Origin: Arthrobacter celericrescens
GTDB lineage: Bacteria > Actinomycetota > Actinomycetes > Actinomycetales > Micrococcaceae
Direction: 5' to 3'
NCBI RefSeq assembly: GCF_003614925.1
Contig: NZ_QYLP01000023.1
Coordinates: forward strand, 58,137-122,136
Length of the DNA: 64,000 bases
The notes under the pieces were generated by a model, which saw nothing but the letters and a program-made list of their open reading frames with translations, did no database searches and was not told the DNA's origin. Below, piece by piece: positions 41,452-51,730 of the stretch. The first letter of the stretch is position 1. The number at the start of each line of letters is the position of its first letter. The position numbers and the translations under genes are program-made.

Positions 41452-43176
41452 ATGATCCGGCGCTGGAGCATTGCCCGCCGCTTGTTCGTGGCCAACGTGC
41501 TGTTCGTCCTGGTGCTCAGCGTTGTGCTGGGAACGGCGGCCATCATCGACGCCCGGCAGCGGACGTACGACGACGCCGGGCGCCGCATGCAGACCGTCGC
41601 GGCCGCCGTCGCCGCAAATCCCCTGGTGCTTTCCGCGGCTGGGTCGCCGGAGCCCCCGACTACCTTGCAGCCGTACGCGGCGAAGGTCATGGCGGATGCC
41701 GGCGTCGACTTCATCACGATCATGGCGCCGGACCGCACGCGCTGGACGCACGCCAATCCGGCGGAGATCGGCAGGCCGTACATCGGCACCATAGAACCGG
41801 CGCTGCGCGGCGAAACCTTCACGGAAGTCACCGCCGGAACCCTTGGCCCGTCCGTGCGGACGATCGTCCCGGTCAGGGACAGCGCCGGCACGGTCCGCGC
41901 GCTGGTGGCCGCCGGCGTGACGGTGCGCAACGTGGACATCGCGGCGTCGGGCCGCTTCGGGGCGATCATCGCGCTCTGCCTCGCGCTGCTCGCCGCGGGC
42001 TCGCTGGCGTCTTGGTTCCTGGGCCGCTACCTGCGTTCGGTCACCCGGGGCTGGGGGCCGGAGCAGCTCGCGCAGTTGTTCGCCTACTACGAGTCCGTGC
42101 TGCATTCGGTCCGCGAAGGCGTGGTGCTCATCGACACCCGGGGCACTGTGGTCATGTACAACGACCAGGCGGCGGAGCTGCTGGGACTGGAACCGTCCGA
42201 CGTCGGCCCGTCAGCTGGTGCCGCGCCGCGCCTTGCGGAGCTGCCCCTGGACGCCAGCCTGCGCGCACTGTTCGAATCCGGCCGCACCGCCCATGACGAA
42301 ATCCACCTCAGCGACTCCCGGATCCTGGTGGTCAACCAGGCCCCCGCCGTCGGGCCTGGCCGTCCTGGCGGCCGCAACCCTGTCTTCGGCACGGTGGCCA
42401 CCCTGCGGGACCGCACCGAAATCGAATCGCTCGGCAGCGAACTGGAAACCATGCGGACTCTCTCCGGGGCGCTGCGGGCACAGACCCACGAGCACGCCAA
42501 CCGGCTGCACACCATCGTGTCCCTCATGGAGTTGGGCCGCACGGACGACGCCCTCGATTTCGCCACCAAGGACCTCGAGCTGAGCCAGCGGCTGACCGAC
42601 GACATCGTGGCCTCGGTGGACGAGCCGGTGCTCAGCGCGCTCATCATGGGCAAGTCCGCGGAAGCCCACGAACGCGGGGCAGAGCTCACCGTGCACGTTT
42701 CCGGCGCCGACGGCCTGCACGGCCTGGCGGTGCAGGACCTGGTAACCATCCTGGGGAACCTGCTGGACAACGCGCTCGACGCCGCCGCTGCCGCTCCCCC
42801 GCCGCGGAAGGTTTCGCTCACGATCGCCACGACTCCGGACGCCGTCACCTTCACGGTGGCCGATTCCGGCCCCGGGATCGACCCGGCCATCGCCGGGGAC
42901 ATCCTCGAGTACGGCTTCAGCACGAAAGCATCCGGCGTGCACGACGGCGGTCCCGGCGGTGGCGCTCCCGCGCCGGGCGGCCGCGGCGTCGGGCTCGCGC
43001 TGGTGCGGCAGGCCGTGAAGCGCCTGGACGGTACGCTGTCCATCGGCGCTGCCGACGCTCCGGACGACTCCGGCGGAGCGGCCCTGGGCGGTGCCGCATT
43101 GAAGGGCGCACTGTTCCGCGTGGTGCTGCCGGCACCGGACCCGGCCGCCCCGGACCCCACAAAGGAAACCGAATGA
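41452..43176 (+). CDS. CitA/DcuS-type sensor histidine kinase
   Basis: A 574-aa sensor. TM1 (LFVANVLFVLVLSVVLGTAA), then a periplasmic PAS/sCache domain (FITIMAPDRTRWTHANPAEI, GRPYIGTIEPALRGETFTEV), TM2 (FGAIIALCLALLAAGSLASW) and a cytosolic PAS (EGVVLIDTRGTVVMYNDQAA). The H-box is ALRAQTHEHANRLHTIVSLM, the N-box is TILGNLLDNALDAAAAAPPP, and there are G-boxes. The RxYxG-like pattern in the sensor domain fits citrate/C4-dicarboxylate binding. Start at 41452 with GGAGG. It overlaps the regulator gene by ATGA and is divergent from dctA. Confidence 0.92.
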   Translation: MIRRWSIARRLFVANVLFVLVLSVVLGTAAIIDARQRTYDDAGRRMQTVAAAVAANPLVLSAAGSPEPPTTLQPYAAKVMADAGVDFITIMAPDRTRWTHANPAEIGRPYIGTIEPALRGETFTEVTAGTLGPSVRTIVPVRDSAGTVRALVAAGVTVRNVDIAASGRFGAIIALCLALLAAGSLASWFLGRYLRSVTRGWGPEQLAQLFAYYESVLHSVREGVVLIDTRGTVVMYNDQAAELLGLEPSDVGPSAGAAPRLAELPLDASLRALFESGRTAHDEIHLSDSRILVVNQAPAVGPGRPGGRNPVFGTVATLRDRTEIESLGSELETMRTLSGALRAQTHEHANRLHTIVSLMELGRTDDALDFATKDLELSQRLTDDIVASVDEPVLSALIMGKSAEAHERGAELTVHVSGADGLHGLAVQDLVTILGNLLDNALDAAAAAPPPRKVSLTIATTPDAVTFTVADSGPGIDPAIAGDILEYGFSTKASGVHDGGPGGGAPAPGGRGVGLALVRQAVKRLDGTLSIGAADAPDDSGGAALGGAALKGALFRVVLPAPDPAAPDPTKETE

Positions 43177-43883
43177 ACGACATCCGTGTGCTCGTCGTCG
43201 AGGACGAGCCCATCGCTGCCGATGCCCATGCCGTCTACGTGGGCAGGCTGGAGGGTTTCACCGTCGCGGGCACCGCACCGGACGGCCAGTCGGCGCTGCG
43301 CCTGCTCAACGATTTTGCCGCCGCCGGGCATCCGGTGGACCTGGTGTTGCTGGACATGAACCTGCCGGACCTGCACGGACTGGACGTGGCGCGCAGGATG
43401 CACGGCGCCGGGCTGCTGGCGGACATCATCGCCATCACCGCGGTACGCGAGGTCAACATCGTGCGCAGCGCCGTGTCCATCGGCGTGGTCCAGTACCTCA
43501 TCAAGCCCTTCACCTTCGCCACCTTCGCGGACAAGCTGCGCAGCTACCGGGCGTTCCGGGAGCAGCTGGCCGCCACCGCCCCGGGGACCCGGAGTGCCGC
43601 GTCCCAGAGCGACGTCGACCAGGCCTTCGCCAGCCTCCGCGCGCCCACCGAGGTGCCGTTGCCCAAGGGGCTGTCCACCGGCACGCTCGAATCCGTGAAG
43701 GAGTACCTGGCCGGGCTCGGCCGGGCCGTCTCGGCGAACGAGGCCACCGAGGCCCTGGGCATGTCCCGGGTCACGGCCCGCCGCTACCTCGAATACCTGG
43801 CCGACGCCGGAGTGGTGGTCCGCAGCCCCCGTTACGGAACGCCGGGACGGCCGGAGAACGAATACCGCTGGGCCCGCGGCTGA
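43173..43883 (+). CDS. CitB/DcuR-type response regulator
   Basis: A 236-aa regulator. Receiver domain: acidic pocket VVEDEP, phospho-acceptor Asp in VDLVLLDMNLPDLHGLDVAR, and Lys in QYLIKPFTF. The C-terminal HTH is GRAVSANEATEALGMSRVTA, then RRYLEYLADAGVVVRSPRYG, as in CitB/DcuR/MalR proteins. Coupled to the sensor by an ATGA overlap. It probably activates dctA. Confidence 0.93.
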   Translation: MNDIRVLVVEDEPIAADAHAVYVGRLEGFTVAGTAPDGQSALRLLNDFAAAGHPVDLVLLDMNLPDLHGLDVARRMHGAGLLADIIAITAVREVNIVRSAVSIGVVQYLIKPFTFATFADKLRSYRAFREQLAATAPGTRSAASQSDVDQAFASLRAPTEVPLPKGLSTGTLESVKEYLAGLGRAVSANEATEALGMSRVTARRYLEYLADAGVVVRSPRYGTPGRPENEYRWARG

Positions 43884-43964
43884 GCTCCAGTACGCGCAGC
43901 AGGCGTGAAGGGCTCCTCCCCGGTCCGCTCCAGACGTAAGCTGATTCCGAGCTTGGGAGGGCAC

Positions 43965-45500
43965 ATGTCGCAGCCGGGAAGCACGGAGCTGGCAGAGCTC
44001 GCCCGGTCCCGGTGGTGGCTGGGCGAACTCCAGCAATCCATGGCCCTGTCCGAACAGCTCTTCGCCCGGCTCGAACGCGAGCGGAAACCGCACGAAGCCG
44101 CCCGGACGGCCCTGACCCTGGCCCTCCAATGGGGCACCCGCGGCGACCTCGCGGTGTCCGCTGCCTGGCTGGGCAGGGCACGGCGGCTCCTGGACACACT
44201 GCCCGAATCCGTGGAGCACGGCTACCTGCTGTGCGTCGAAGGCAATGACGCGATGAACCTCGACGGCGATCCCGGCCCGGCGCTCGCCGGCTCCGTCCGC
44301 CTGCGGGAACTCGCCGGACGGCTGGAGGCCCCCGAGCTGGCAAGCTTCGCCGGGGTGTTGTCGGGACTCGGGTCCATCCGGACGGGCGACGCCGCCACCG
44401 GGTTCCGGGAACTGGACGAGGCGATGCTCCCCGTCCTGGCCGGCCAGGTGCCGGCGGAATGGGGCGGCGATATCTACTGCTCAGTGATCCACCTCTGCCA
44501 CGAGACCGCGGATTACGCGCGCATGCGGGCCTGGACCGACGCCTTGGCCCGCTGGTGCGCCGAACTCTCCCGGACCTTCATGTTCTCCGCGATTGTCCGC
44601 GTCCACCAGCTCCAGTTCCTCAGTGCCGAAGGGGCGTGGGACGCCGTGGAACAGGACATGGCCGCGCTCGGCGAACGGTTGCGGTACGCCCACGCGTGGA
44701 TCGCCGGCGACGCCTACTACGAACTCGGCGAAGTCCGGCGCAGGCAGGGTGACCGCGAGGGCGCCGGCCGGGCGTTCGGCTTCGCCCGCGCGCTGGGCGG
44801 GGACGCCGAACCCGGTTCGGCGCTGCTTCTTGCGGACACCGGACGGAGCGACGAGGCGCTTGCCGCGCTGCGGGCGGCGATGGCCGAACGCGGCCCCTTG
44901 GGCCGGGTCCGGCTGCTGCTGCCCGCCGTCGAACTCCTGGCTGAGCGGTCACCCGCCGCGGCGGCGGTGTATTGCGACGAACTGGAGGCCGCGGCCGCCT
45001 TCTACGGCACGGCCGGTTTCAAGGCCTGGGCACGCCACGCGCGCGGCATCGTCCTGGCGGCCGAGGGGCATCCGGCGACGGCGGCGGAGGAGTTCGAGGC
45101 CGCGGCCGCGCTGTACCGGTCCCAGCGGCTGCGCTACGAGCTCGCCGCGGTCCACCAGCGGCTGGCGGCCGTCCGGGCGGCCTTGGGAGACCTCGGGACC
45201 GCCGACGCCGAGCGGGCCACCGCGGCGGCCATCCGCGCCCGGCTCGGGACCGGAACGGCGAGCGCCGGAAGCGGCAGCCAGGCTCCGGGTCCCGGCGGGC
45301 TGACGCCGCGCGAACTGGAGGTGATCGGCTGCGTGCTGGCCGGGGCGAGCAACCGCCGGATCGCCGAGGCCCTCTCGATCAGCGAAAAGACCGTCGGACG
45401 CCATTTGGCCAACATCTTCGCCAAGATCGACGTCGAATCCCGCACCGCGGCAGCCGCCTGGGCACGCAGGCACGGCGTACCCGAAGTCCACGCCGGCTGA
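43965..45500 (+). CDS. LuxR-type regulator with TPR-like N-terminus
   Basis: A 511-aa protein. Residues 1-440 are helical repeats of TPR/MalT type (ELARSRWWLGELQQSMALSE, AAWLGRARRLLDTLPESVEH, YYELGEVRRRQGDREGAGRA). The C-terminus is a LuxR/NarL HTH: LTPRELEVIGCVLAGASNRR, then IAEALSISEKTVGRHLANIF. There is no N-terminal ATPase domain, unlike full LAL regulators. Start at 43965 with GGGAGGG. It lies upstream of a methyltransferase gene on the same strand, a possible target. Confidence 0.85.
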   Translation: MSQPGSTELAELARSRWWLGELQQSMALSEQLFARLERERKPHEAARTALTLALQWGTRGDLAVSAAWLGRARRLLDTLPESVEHGYLLCVEGNDAMNLDGDPGPALAGSVRLRELAGRLEAPELASFAGVLSGLGSIRTGDAATGFRELDEAMLPVLAGQVPAEWGGDIYCSVIHLCHETADYARMRAWTDALARWCAELSRTFMFSAIVRVHQLQFLSAEGAWDAVEQDMAALGERLRYAHAWIAGDAYYELGEVRRRQGDREGAGRAFGFARALGGDAEPGSALLLADTGRSDEALAALRAAMAERGPLGRVRLLLPAVELLAERSPAAAAVYCDELEAAAAFYGTAGFKAWARHARGIVLAAEGHPATAAEEFEAAAALYRSQRLRYELAAVHQRLAAVRAALGDLGTADAERATAAAIRARLGTGTASAGSGSQAPGPGGLTPRELEVIGCVLAGASNRRIAEALSISEKTVGRHLANIFAKIDVESRTAAAAWARRHGVPEVHAG

Positions 45501-45646
45501 CTGCACGCTTCGCACCAGAGGCGGCCGGCAGGCCCGCCAAAGATGCCTGAAATTCCCGATGCCGCCGCCACCTCCCCCGCCATACCGTGAATCCACGGAC
45601 ACCTGGACCGGGCGGTCCAGCCGGGAGGCAAAGGACGGGATTCGAA

Positions 45647-46728
45647 ATGGACACCACGGACATCCTGCAGGGCGGCGCACCGGCTGCTGCCGCCGTCGCG
45701 CGGGCAACCGACAGGCTGCTGGACATCCTGAATGACGGCGCCATCGCGCTGCTGACCGGGGTGGGATACCAGACGGGACTCTTCGACACGCTCGCCCGGC
45801 TTCCCGCCGCCACCAGCACCCTCATCGCCGACGCCGCCGGACTCAACGAACGCTATGTCCGCGAATGGCTCGGCGGGATGGTGACGGCCGGTTTCGTCCA
45901 GTACAAGCCCGACGGCGGCACGTACCTCCTGCGCGAAGAGTACCGGCAGGTCCTCAGCGGCCAGGGCCCGGAAAACCTCGCCCCGACCGTCCAGTACATC
46001 CCGCTGCTGGGCCAGGTGGCCCCGAAGATCGAACGCGCCTTCCGCGAAGGCGGCGGCACTGGCTACGACGACTACCCCGGGTTCCACCACATCACGGCCG
46101 CCAACAGTGCCGTGGTGAACGACGCCGCGCTCCTGGACGCCATCATTCCGCTGAGCGGCCAGGACGGGCCGCTGCGCACCGGGATTTCCGTGGCCGACAT
46201 CGGCTGCGGGGAAGGCCACGCCTTGAACCTCCTCGCCGCGGCTAACCCGGCCAGCACGTTCACCGGCTACGACTTTTCCGCCGACGCCCTGGCGGCGGCC
46301 ACGGCCGAGGCGGACGGACTCGGCCTCTCCAACGTCCGCTTCGAGCTGCTGGATGTGGCCACCCTCGACGTAGAAGAACGCTTCGACTCATCACGGCCTT
46401 CGACGCCATCCATGACCAGGCCGAGCCGGCACGCGTCCTGCGCAACATCCGCGCGGCCCTCACTCCGGGCGGCACCTTCCTCATGGTCGACATCAACGCC
46501 TCCAGCCGCTTGGAAGACAACATTGCCCTCCCCTGGGGAAGCTTCCTGTACGCGATATCCACCTTCCACTGCATGGCCGTATCCCTGGGCCAGGGCGGCG
46601 CCGGGCTCGGAACAGTCTGGGGCCGGCAACTGGCAGTCAGCATGCTGCAGGACGCCGGATTCGGGGACATCGCGGTGCAGGACCTGGACGACGATCCGTT
46701 CAACGCGTACTACATCGCAAGGCGCTAA
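45647..46728 (+). pseudogene. SAM-dependent methyltransferase, single frameshift
   Basis: From ATG 45647 the frame encodes a winged-helix start (LLTGVGYQTGLFDTLARLPA, NERYVREWLGGMVTAGFV) and motif I (ISVADIGCGEGHALNLLAAA). Near 46388 the frame is lost: adding one C to GACTC restores [40 protein letters not shown] and a C-terminus ending YYIARR at 46728. Together they form a normal ~360-aa class I methyltransferase of the Rv2258c-like type. This is a recent single-base deletion, or a sequencing error. Confidence 0.85.
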
Positions 46729-46737
46729 ACCTGAGTC

Positions 46738-46799
46738 ATGTATACATAGAAGGCCAGATAGGCCGACTACTAGCGGATATGCACCGCCTGTGTATACAC
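46738..46799. promoter_or_regulatory. two GntR operators before the prp locus
   Basis: Palindromes ATGTATACAT (46738-46747) and GTGTATACAC (46790-46799) share the core TGTATACA. They flank the presumed promoter of the GntR-prpDBC unit, 8 nt before the GntR start, fitting autoregulation. Confidence 0.7.
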
Positions 46800-46806
46800 T
46801 GGCGCC

Positions 46807-47475
46807 ATGCGAGCCAGCGACAAGGCCTACGCGGCCCTCCGCGAGGACATCCTCGAATGGCGCCTCGCTCCCGGAACCGTCCTGGGCGAGGTGGAACAGT
46901 CCGAACGCCTGGGCGTCTCGCGCACCCCGGTCCGGGAGGCGCTCGGCCGGCTCACCGCGGAAGGCCTGACGACGGCGGCAGGCGGCCGCGGCGTCGTCGT
47001 CACCGCGATCTCGCTCGAGGACATCGACGAGCTGTTCGAGCTGCGCGAAACCCTTGAGGCGCGGGCAGCGGCGCTGGCGGCCGAACGCGGCGAGCGCCGC
47101 GTCTTCGAGCAGCTGCACGCCGAACTCCTTGAGGCTCCCGCGCTCCTCGAAGGCGACGATCCCGCCCGCCACGACTACTACGCACTGGTGGCGAGGCTGG
47201 ACGACGCCATCGACGCCGCCATCTCCAATTCCTACCTGGCCCAGGCCATGCGCAGCCTGCGCGTCCACCTGGTCCGGGTCCGGCGCCTCGCCGCCGACGA
47301 CGCCGCCCGGCTGGCTGCCGCGGCGGCCGAACACGCGGCGATCGCCGAAGCCATTGCCGGCGGGAACGCGAAACTCGCCGAAGCCGCCACCGTCCTGCAC
47401 CTGCACCGAAGCCTGTCCCACGTCAAGAACAGCAACGTCAAAAACAGCAACGTCCAGGCCAGCCACACATCCTGA
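46807..47475 (+). CDS. GntR/FadR-family regulator of the methylcitrate operon
   Basis: A 222-aa regulator. [23 protein letters not shown], then [20 protein letters not shown] and [19 protein letters not shown]. The FCD-type helical effector domain has [20 protein letters not shown], a [15 protein letters not shown] segment and metal-ligand-like His. The C-terminus ends with a duplication ([10 protein letters not shown]). It precedes prpD by 10 nt and has two TGTATACA palindromes upstream, so it very likely represses prpDBC. Confidence 0.9.
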   Translation: MRASDKAYAALREDILEWRLAPGTVLGEVEQSERLGVSRTPVREALGRLTAEGLTTAAGGRGVVVTAISLEDIDELFELRETLEARAAALAAERGERRVFEQLHAELLEAPALLEGDDPARHDYYALVARLDDAIDAAISNSYLAQAMRSLRVHLVRVRRLAADDAARLAAAAAEHAAIAEAIAGGNAKLAEAATVLHLHRSLSHVKNSNVKNSNVQASHTS

Positions 47476-47485
47476 AGGAGCCACC

Positions 47486-49006
47486 TTGGTCAAGAGCCAT
47501 CACGTCCGTGTCTACAAGAGCGAAGAGAACCTCCCCCGCGAGGAACAGCTTGCCCACAAGATCGCCGTCGTCGCCGCCGACCCCGTCGAGGTGGCCCCCG
47601 AGGTCACGGAGATGATCATCAACCGTGTCATCGACAACGCCTCGGTGGCGGTCGCCTCGTTGAACCGTGCCCCGATCGTCGCTGCCCGGGCCCAGGCACT
47701 CACGCACGCCCCGAGCAGCGGCGGCAAGGGCGCGGGCGTGTTCGGCATCGAAGAGAACGTCTCCCCCGAATGGGCCGCCTGGGCCAACGGCGTGGCCGTG
47801 CGTGAGCTGGACTACCATGACACCTTCCTCGCCGCGGACTACTCGCACCCGGGCGACAACATCCCGCCGATCCTGGCCGTGGCCCAGCACGTGGGCGCCT
47901 CCGGCGCGGACCTGGTGCGGGGCATCGCCACCGGCTACGAAATCCAGGTGAACCTGGTCAAGGCCATTTGCCTCCACAAGCACAAGATCGACCACGTGGC
48001 CCACCTGGGCCCGTCCGCCGCCGCGGGCATCGGCACCCTGCTGGGCCTGGACGTGGAGACCATCTTCCAGTCCGTGGGCCAGGCCCTGCACACCACCACC
48101 GCCACCCGGCAGTCCCGCAAGGGCGAAATCTCCACGTGGAAGGCCCACGCCCCCGCGTTCGCCGGCAAGATGGCCGTGGAAGCGGCGGACCGTGCGATGC
48201 GCGGCCAGACCTCCCCTGTGCCGATCTATGAAGGCGAGGACGGAGTGATCGCCTGGATGCTGGATGGCCCGGACGCCTCCTACGAAGTGCCCCTGCCGGA
48301 GAAGGGCGAGGCCAAGCGCGCCATCCTGGACACCTACACCAAAGAGCACTCCGCCGAGTACCAGGCGCAGGCCTGGATCGATCTGGCCCGCAAGCTGAAC
48401 AAGGAACACCCCGAAGCCACGGACCCGGCCAACGTGGCCTCGGTGCTGATCAAGACCAGCCACCATACCCACTACGTGATCGGCTCCGGCGCCAACGACC
48501 CCCAGAAGTACGATCCCACGGCCTCGCGTGAGACCTTGGACCACTCCATCCCGTACATCTTCACCGTGGCCCTGCAGGACGGCGCCTGGCACCACGTGGA
48601 CTCCTACACTCCCGAGCGGGCCGGCCGTCCGGACACCGTGGAGCTGTGGCACAAGGTCTCCACGGTGGAGGACCCGGAATGGACCCGCCGCTACCACTCG
48701 CTGGACATCGCCGAGAAGGCGTTCGGCGGCACCGTGGAAATCACCCTCAATGACGGAACGGTGATTACGGATGAGATCGCGGTCGCCGACGCCCATCCGC
48801 TCGGCGCCCGGCCCTTTGCCCGGGAGCAGTACGTCAACAAGTTCCGCACCCTGGCCGCCGGGCTGGTGGAGGACGCCGAAATCGAACGGTTCCTGGCCGC
48901 CGTCGAACGCCTCCCGGAACTGGCCGCGGGCGAACTGGACCAGCTCAACATCACTGCCGCCCCCGGCGTGATCGACCCCGCCAACGCACCCAAGGGACTG
49001 TTCTAG
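47486..49006 (+). CDS. prpD: 2-methylcitrate dehydratase PrpD
   Basis: A 506-aa MmgE/PrpD-family enzyme: [17 protein letters not shown] [60 protein letters not shown] and [20 protein letters not shown]. It converts 2-methylcitrate to 2-methyl-cis-aconitate in propionate degradation. The start is an unusual TTG at 47486, set by GAAGGAG at 47474-47480 and by the family N-terminus ([15 protein letters not shown]). Next gene prpB begins immediately after its stop. Confidence 0.95.
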   Translation: MVKSHHVRVYKSEENLPREEQLAHKIAVVAADPVEVAPEVTEMIINRVIDNASVAVASLNRAPIVAARAQALTHAPSSGGKGAGVFGIEENVSPEWAAWANGVAVRELDYHDTFLAADYSHPGDNIPPILAVAQHVGASGADLVRGIATGYEIQVNLVKAICLHKHKIDHVAHLGPSAAAGIGTLLGLDVETIFQSVGQALHTTTATRQSRKGEISTWKAHAPAFAGKMAVEAADRAMRGQTSPVPIYEGEDGVIAWMLDGPDASYEVPLPEKGEAKRAILDTYTKEHSAEYQAQAWIDLARKLNKEHPEATDPANVASVLIKTSHHTHYVIGSGANDPQKYDPTASRETLDHSIPYIFTVALQDGAWHHVDSYTPERAGRPDTVELWHKVSTVEDPEWTRRYHSLDIAEKAFGGTVEITLNDGTVITDEIAVADAHPLGARPFAREQYVNKFRTLAAGLVEDAEIERFLAAVERLPELAAGELDQLNITAAPGVIDPANAPKGLF

Positions 49007-49915
49007 ATGCTGTACTCAACCACCACTCCGGGGCAGAAGCGGCGCCGGCTGCGGGACATGCTCGCGTCCGAGGAGATCCTGCAGTTCCCCGGAGCCTTCA
49101 ACCCGCTCTCGGCCCGGCTGATCGAGGAGAAGGGGTTCCCCGGCGTCTACATCTCCGGGGCGGTCCTGGCCAACGACCTCGGCCTGCCGGACATCGGCCT
49201 GACTACACTCACCGAAGTCGCCCAGCGGGCCGGGCAGATTGCCCGGATGACCGACCTGCCCTGCCTGGTGGACGCGGACACCGGTTTCGGCGAGCCCATG
49301 AACGTGGCCCGCACCGTGCAGGAACTGGAAAACGCCGGCCTGGCCGGCTGCCACATCGAGGACCAGTTCAACCCGAAGCGCTGCGGCCACCTGGACGGCA
49401 AGAACGTGGTGGACATCGACACCGCGGCCAAGCGCATCCGCGCCGCCGCGGACGCACGCCGGGACCCGGACTTCCTCATCATGGCCCGCACCGACATCCG
49501 CGCGGTGGAAGGACTGGAGGCGGCGAAGGAACGCGCCCAGGCCCTTGTGGAAGCCGGCGCCGACGCCATCTTCCCTGAAGCGATGGCCACCCTGGAGGAG
49601 TTCCAGGCCATCCGCGACGCCGTGGAGGTTCCGATCCTGGCCAACATGACCGAGTTCGGCAAAAGCGAGCTGTTCACGGTGGAACAGCTCCAGGACGTCG
49701 GCGTGAACATGGTGATCTACCCCGTCACGCTGCTGCGCATTGCGATGGGGGCTGCAGAGCGTACGCTGGAAACGATCAAGGCAACAGGGACGCAGCAGGC
49801 AGAGGTGGAAAACATGCTCACCCGCGCCCGGCTCTACGAGCTGGTGGACTACGAAGCCTACAACCACTTCGACACCGGCGTATTCAACTTCCAGGTTCCC
49901 GGCACCCGCCGGTAA
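49007..49915 (+). CDS. prpB: methylisocitrate lyase PrpB
   Basis: A 302-aa lyase of the isocitrate lyase/PEP mutase superfamily. It splits 2-methylisocitrate into pyruvate and succinate. Active-site features: GAFNPLSARLIEEKGFPGVY, LPCLVDADTGFGEPMNVART, the catalytic KRCGH loop (FNPKRCGHLDGKNVV) and ANMTEFGKSELFT. The ATG at 49007 follows the prpD TAG with no gap. Confidence 0.96.
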   Translation: MLYSTTTPGQKRRRLRDMLASEEILQFPGAFNPLSARLIEEKGFPGVYISGAVLANDLGLPDIGLTTLTEVAQRAGQIARMTDLPCLVDADTGFGEPMNVARTVQELENAGLAGCHIEDQFNPKRCGHLDGKNVVDIDTAAKRIRAAADARRDPDFLIMARTDIRAVEGLEAAKERAQALVEAGADAIFPEAMATLEEFQAIRDAVEVPILANMTEFGKSELFTVEQLQDVGVNMVIYPVTLLRIAMGAAERTLETIKATGTQQAEVENMLTRARLYELVDYEAYNHFDTGVFNFQVPGTRR

Positions 49916-49988
49916 CCGGATCCATGAAGGGCACGCAGGGACCGCGCACCAGCCGGTGCCCTGCCAGAGATGAACGAAGGAGTTCGGC

Positions 49989-51128
49989 ATGGCTGCTGAA
50001 GACATCAAGAAAGGGCTGGCCGGAGTCGTCGTGGACTACACCGCGATTTCCAAGGTCAACCCGGACACCAACTCGTTGCTGTACCGCGGCTACCCCGTTC
50101 AGGAGCTCGCCGCCCGATGCAGCTTCGAGGAAGTCGCCTACCTGCTGTGGAACGGCGAACTTCCGACGCCGGACCAGCTCGCGGAGTTCAGCGCCCGCGA
50201 GCGCGCCGGCCGCGCACTGGATCCCGTGGTGAAGCAGGTGGTCGATGTCCTGCCGCTGGAATCGCACCCGATGGATGTGTGCCGCACCGCCGCCTCCGTG
50301 ATGGGCGCCCGGCACCCGTTGGCCGAGGACTCCTCGCCCGAGGCCAACCTGAAGAAGGCCATCGACCTGTGGGCCGCGATGCCGGCGATCGTCGCCTACG
50401 ACCAACGCCGCCGCCGCGGCCAGGACGTGGTGGAACCGCGCGATGACCTGGGTTACTCGGCGAACTTCCTCTGGATGGCCTTCGGCGAAGACCCAGTGGA
50501 CGAGGTGGTGGAGGCCTTCAACGTCTCGATGATCCTGTACGCCGAGCACTCCTTCAACGCCTCCACCTTCACCGCCCGCGTGGTCACGTCCACCCTGTCC
50601 GATTTGCACTCGGCCGTCACGGCCGCCATCGGGGCCCTCAAGGGCCCGCTGCACGGCGGCGCCAACGAGGCCGTGATGCACACCTTCGACGAAATCGGCA
50701 TCCGCACCGAAGAGTCCATGGAGGAAGCCGCGGCCCGGGCAAGGGCCTGGATGGAAGACGCGCTGGCCCACAAGAAGAAGGTGATGGGCTTCGGGCACCG
50801 GGTCTACAAGCACGGCGATTCCCGGGTGCCCACCATGAAGGCCGCCCTGGACAAGATGATCGCCCACTACGGCCGGCCCGAACTGCTGGGGCTCTACAAC
50901 GGCCTGGAGCAGGCCATGGACGAGGCCAAGGGCATCAAGCCGAACCTTGACTACCCGGCCGGGCCCACGTACCACCTGATGGGCTTCGACACCCCCACGT
51001 TCACGCCCCTGTTCGTGGCCAGCCGCATCACCGGCTGGACCGCCCACGTCATGGAACAGCTCACGGCCAACTCGCTGATCCGCCCGCTGAGCGAATACAA
51101 CGGCATGGACGAGCGGCACCTTCCCTGA
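49989..51128 (+). CDS. prpC: 2-methylcitrate synthase PrpC
   Basis: A 379-aa short-type citrate synthase. It condenses propionyl-CoA with oxaloacetate. Catalytic residues: His in LKGPLHGGANEAVM, His in VMGFGHRVYKHGDSRVPTM, and Asp in MGFDTPTFTPLFVASRITGW. The pair with prpD/prpB and the GntR gene identifies the methylcitrate role over ordinary citrate synthase. CGAAGGAG precedes the ATG. Ends at a strong hairpin. Confidence 0.95.
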   Translation: MAAEDIKKGLAGVVVDYTAISKVNPDTNSLLYRGYPVQELAARCSFEEVAYLLWNGELPTPDQLAEFSARERAGRALDPVVKQVVDVLPLESHPMDVCRTAASVMGARHPLAEDSSPEANLKKAIDLWAAMPAIVAYDQRRRRGQDVVEPRDDLGYSANFLWMAFGEDPVDEVVEAFNVSMILYAEHSFNASTFTARVVTSTLSDLHSAVTAAIGALKGPLHGGANEAVMHTFDEIGIRTEESMEEAAARARAWMEDALAHKKKVMGFGHRVYKHGDSRVPTMKAALDKMIAHYGRPELLGLYNGLEQAMDEAKGIKPNLDYPAGPTYHLMGFDTPTFTPLFVASRITGWTAHVMEQLTANSLIRPLSEYNGMDERHLP

Positions 51129-51150
51129 CGGGAACGTCTCCGGAACCGAC

Positions 51151-51190
51151 GACGGCGGGCCGGTCACCTGAGGGTGGCCGGCCCGCCGTC
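51151..51190 (+). terminator. terminator of prp operon
   Basis: An 18-bp stem (51151-51168 with 51173-51190, one G-T pair) begins 22 nt after prpC, followed by GTATTC. Confidence 0.8.
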
Positions 51191-51220
51191 GTATTCAACT
51201 CGCCGTCGCAGTCAATTCGG

Positions 51221-51700
51221 TCAGCGGTGCGTCACGTGGCTAACCGTGGTGTTGTCGTCGTTGAGGACGACGTCGATGTCCAGGACCGTGCCGCCCAGGG
51301 CCATTGGCAGCCAGTGTTCGGCGTCCTGCCACATGCGCTCGACCGGCAGGTTATCCACCGCGAACCACTCCGGCGCGATTTCCAGGCTTTCCTGCGGTTC
51401 GCCGTCCCAGCGCGTGGCCACGAAGAGCCGGGTGCGCATGTTCCATTCGGGACGGGCGGGGAACACGAACCGGACCGTGCCGGCGTCCGCCAGGTCCGCT
51501 TCGCGGACCGTCACTCCGGACTCTTCGAAGACCTCGCGGCAGGCGGCTTCCGCGTCGCTCTCCCCCGGCTCGACGTGCCCGCCCAGGCCCACCACCTTGC
51601 CGGCCCCGAATCCTGTCTTCTTCTGCCCGAGCAGGACGACGCGGCCGCCGTCGGGCAGGTCCCGGACCAGGAAGCAAAGGGTGACGGGCGTGAAATGCAT
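51221..51700 (-). CDS. MutT/MTH1-like NUDIX hydrolase
   Basis: A 159-aa NUDIX enzyme. Nudix box: GHVEPGESDAEAACREVFEE-SGV. The GKVVGLGGHVEPGES pattern with PEWNMRTRLFVATRWDGEPQ resembles 8-oxo-dGTP diphosphatases of the MTH1 kind. It would remove oxidised dGTP from the nucleotide pool. Convergent with prpC and on the same strand as the sigma-factor pair but separated by 30 nt. Confidence 0.87.
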   Translation of the reverse strand: MHFTPVTLCFLVRDLPDGGRVVLLGQKKTGFGAGKVVGLGGHVEPGESDAEAACREVFEESGVTVREADLADAGTVRFVFPARPEWNMRTRLFVATRWDGEPQESLEIAPEWFAVDNLPVERMWQDAEHWLPMALGGTVLDIDVVLNDDNTTVSHVTHR

Positions 51701-51730
51701 GCCCCTACCCTATCGCCGCGGCCGCTCCAG

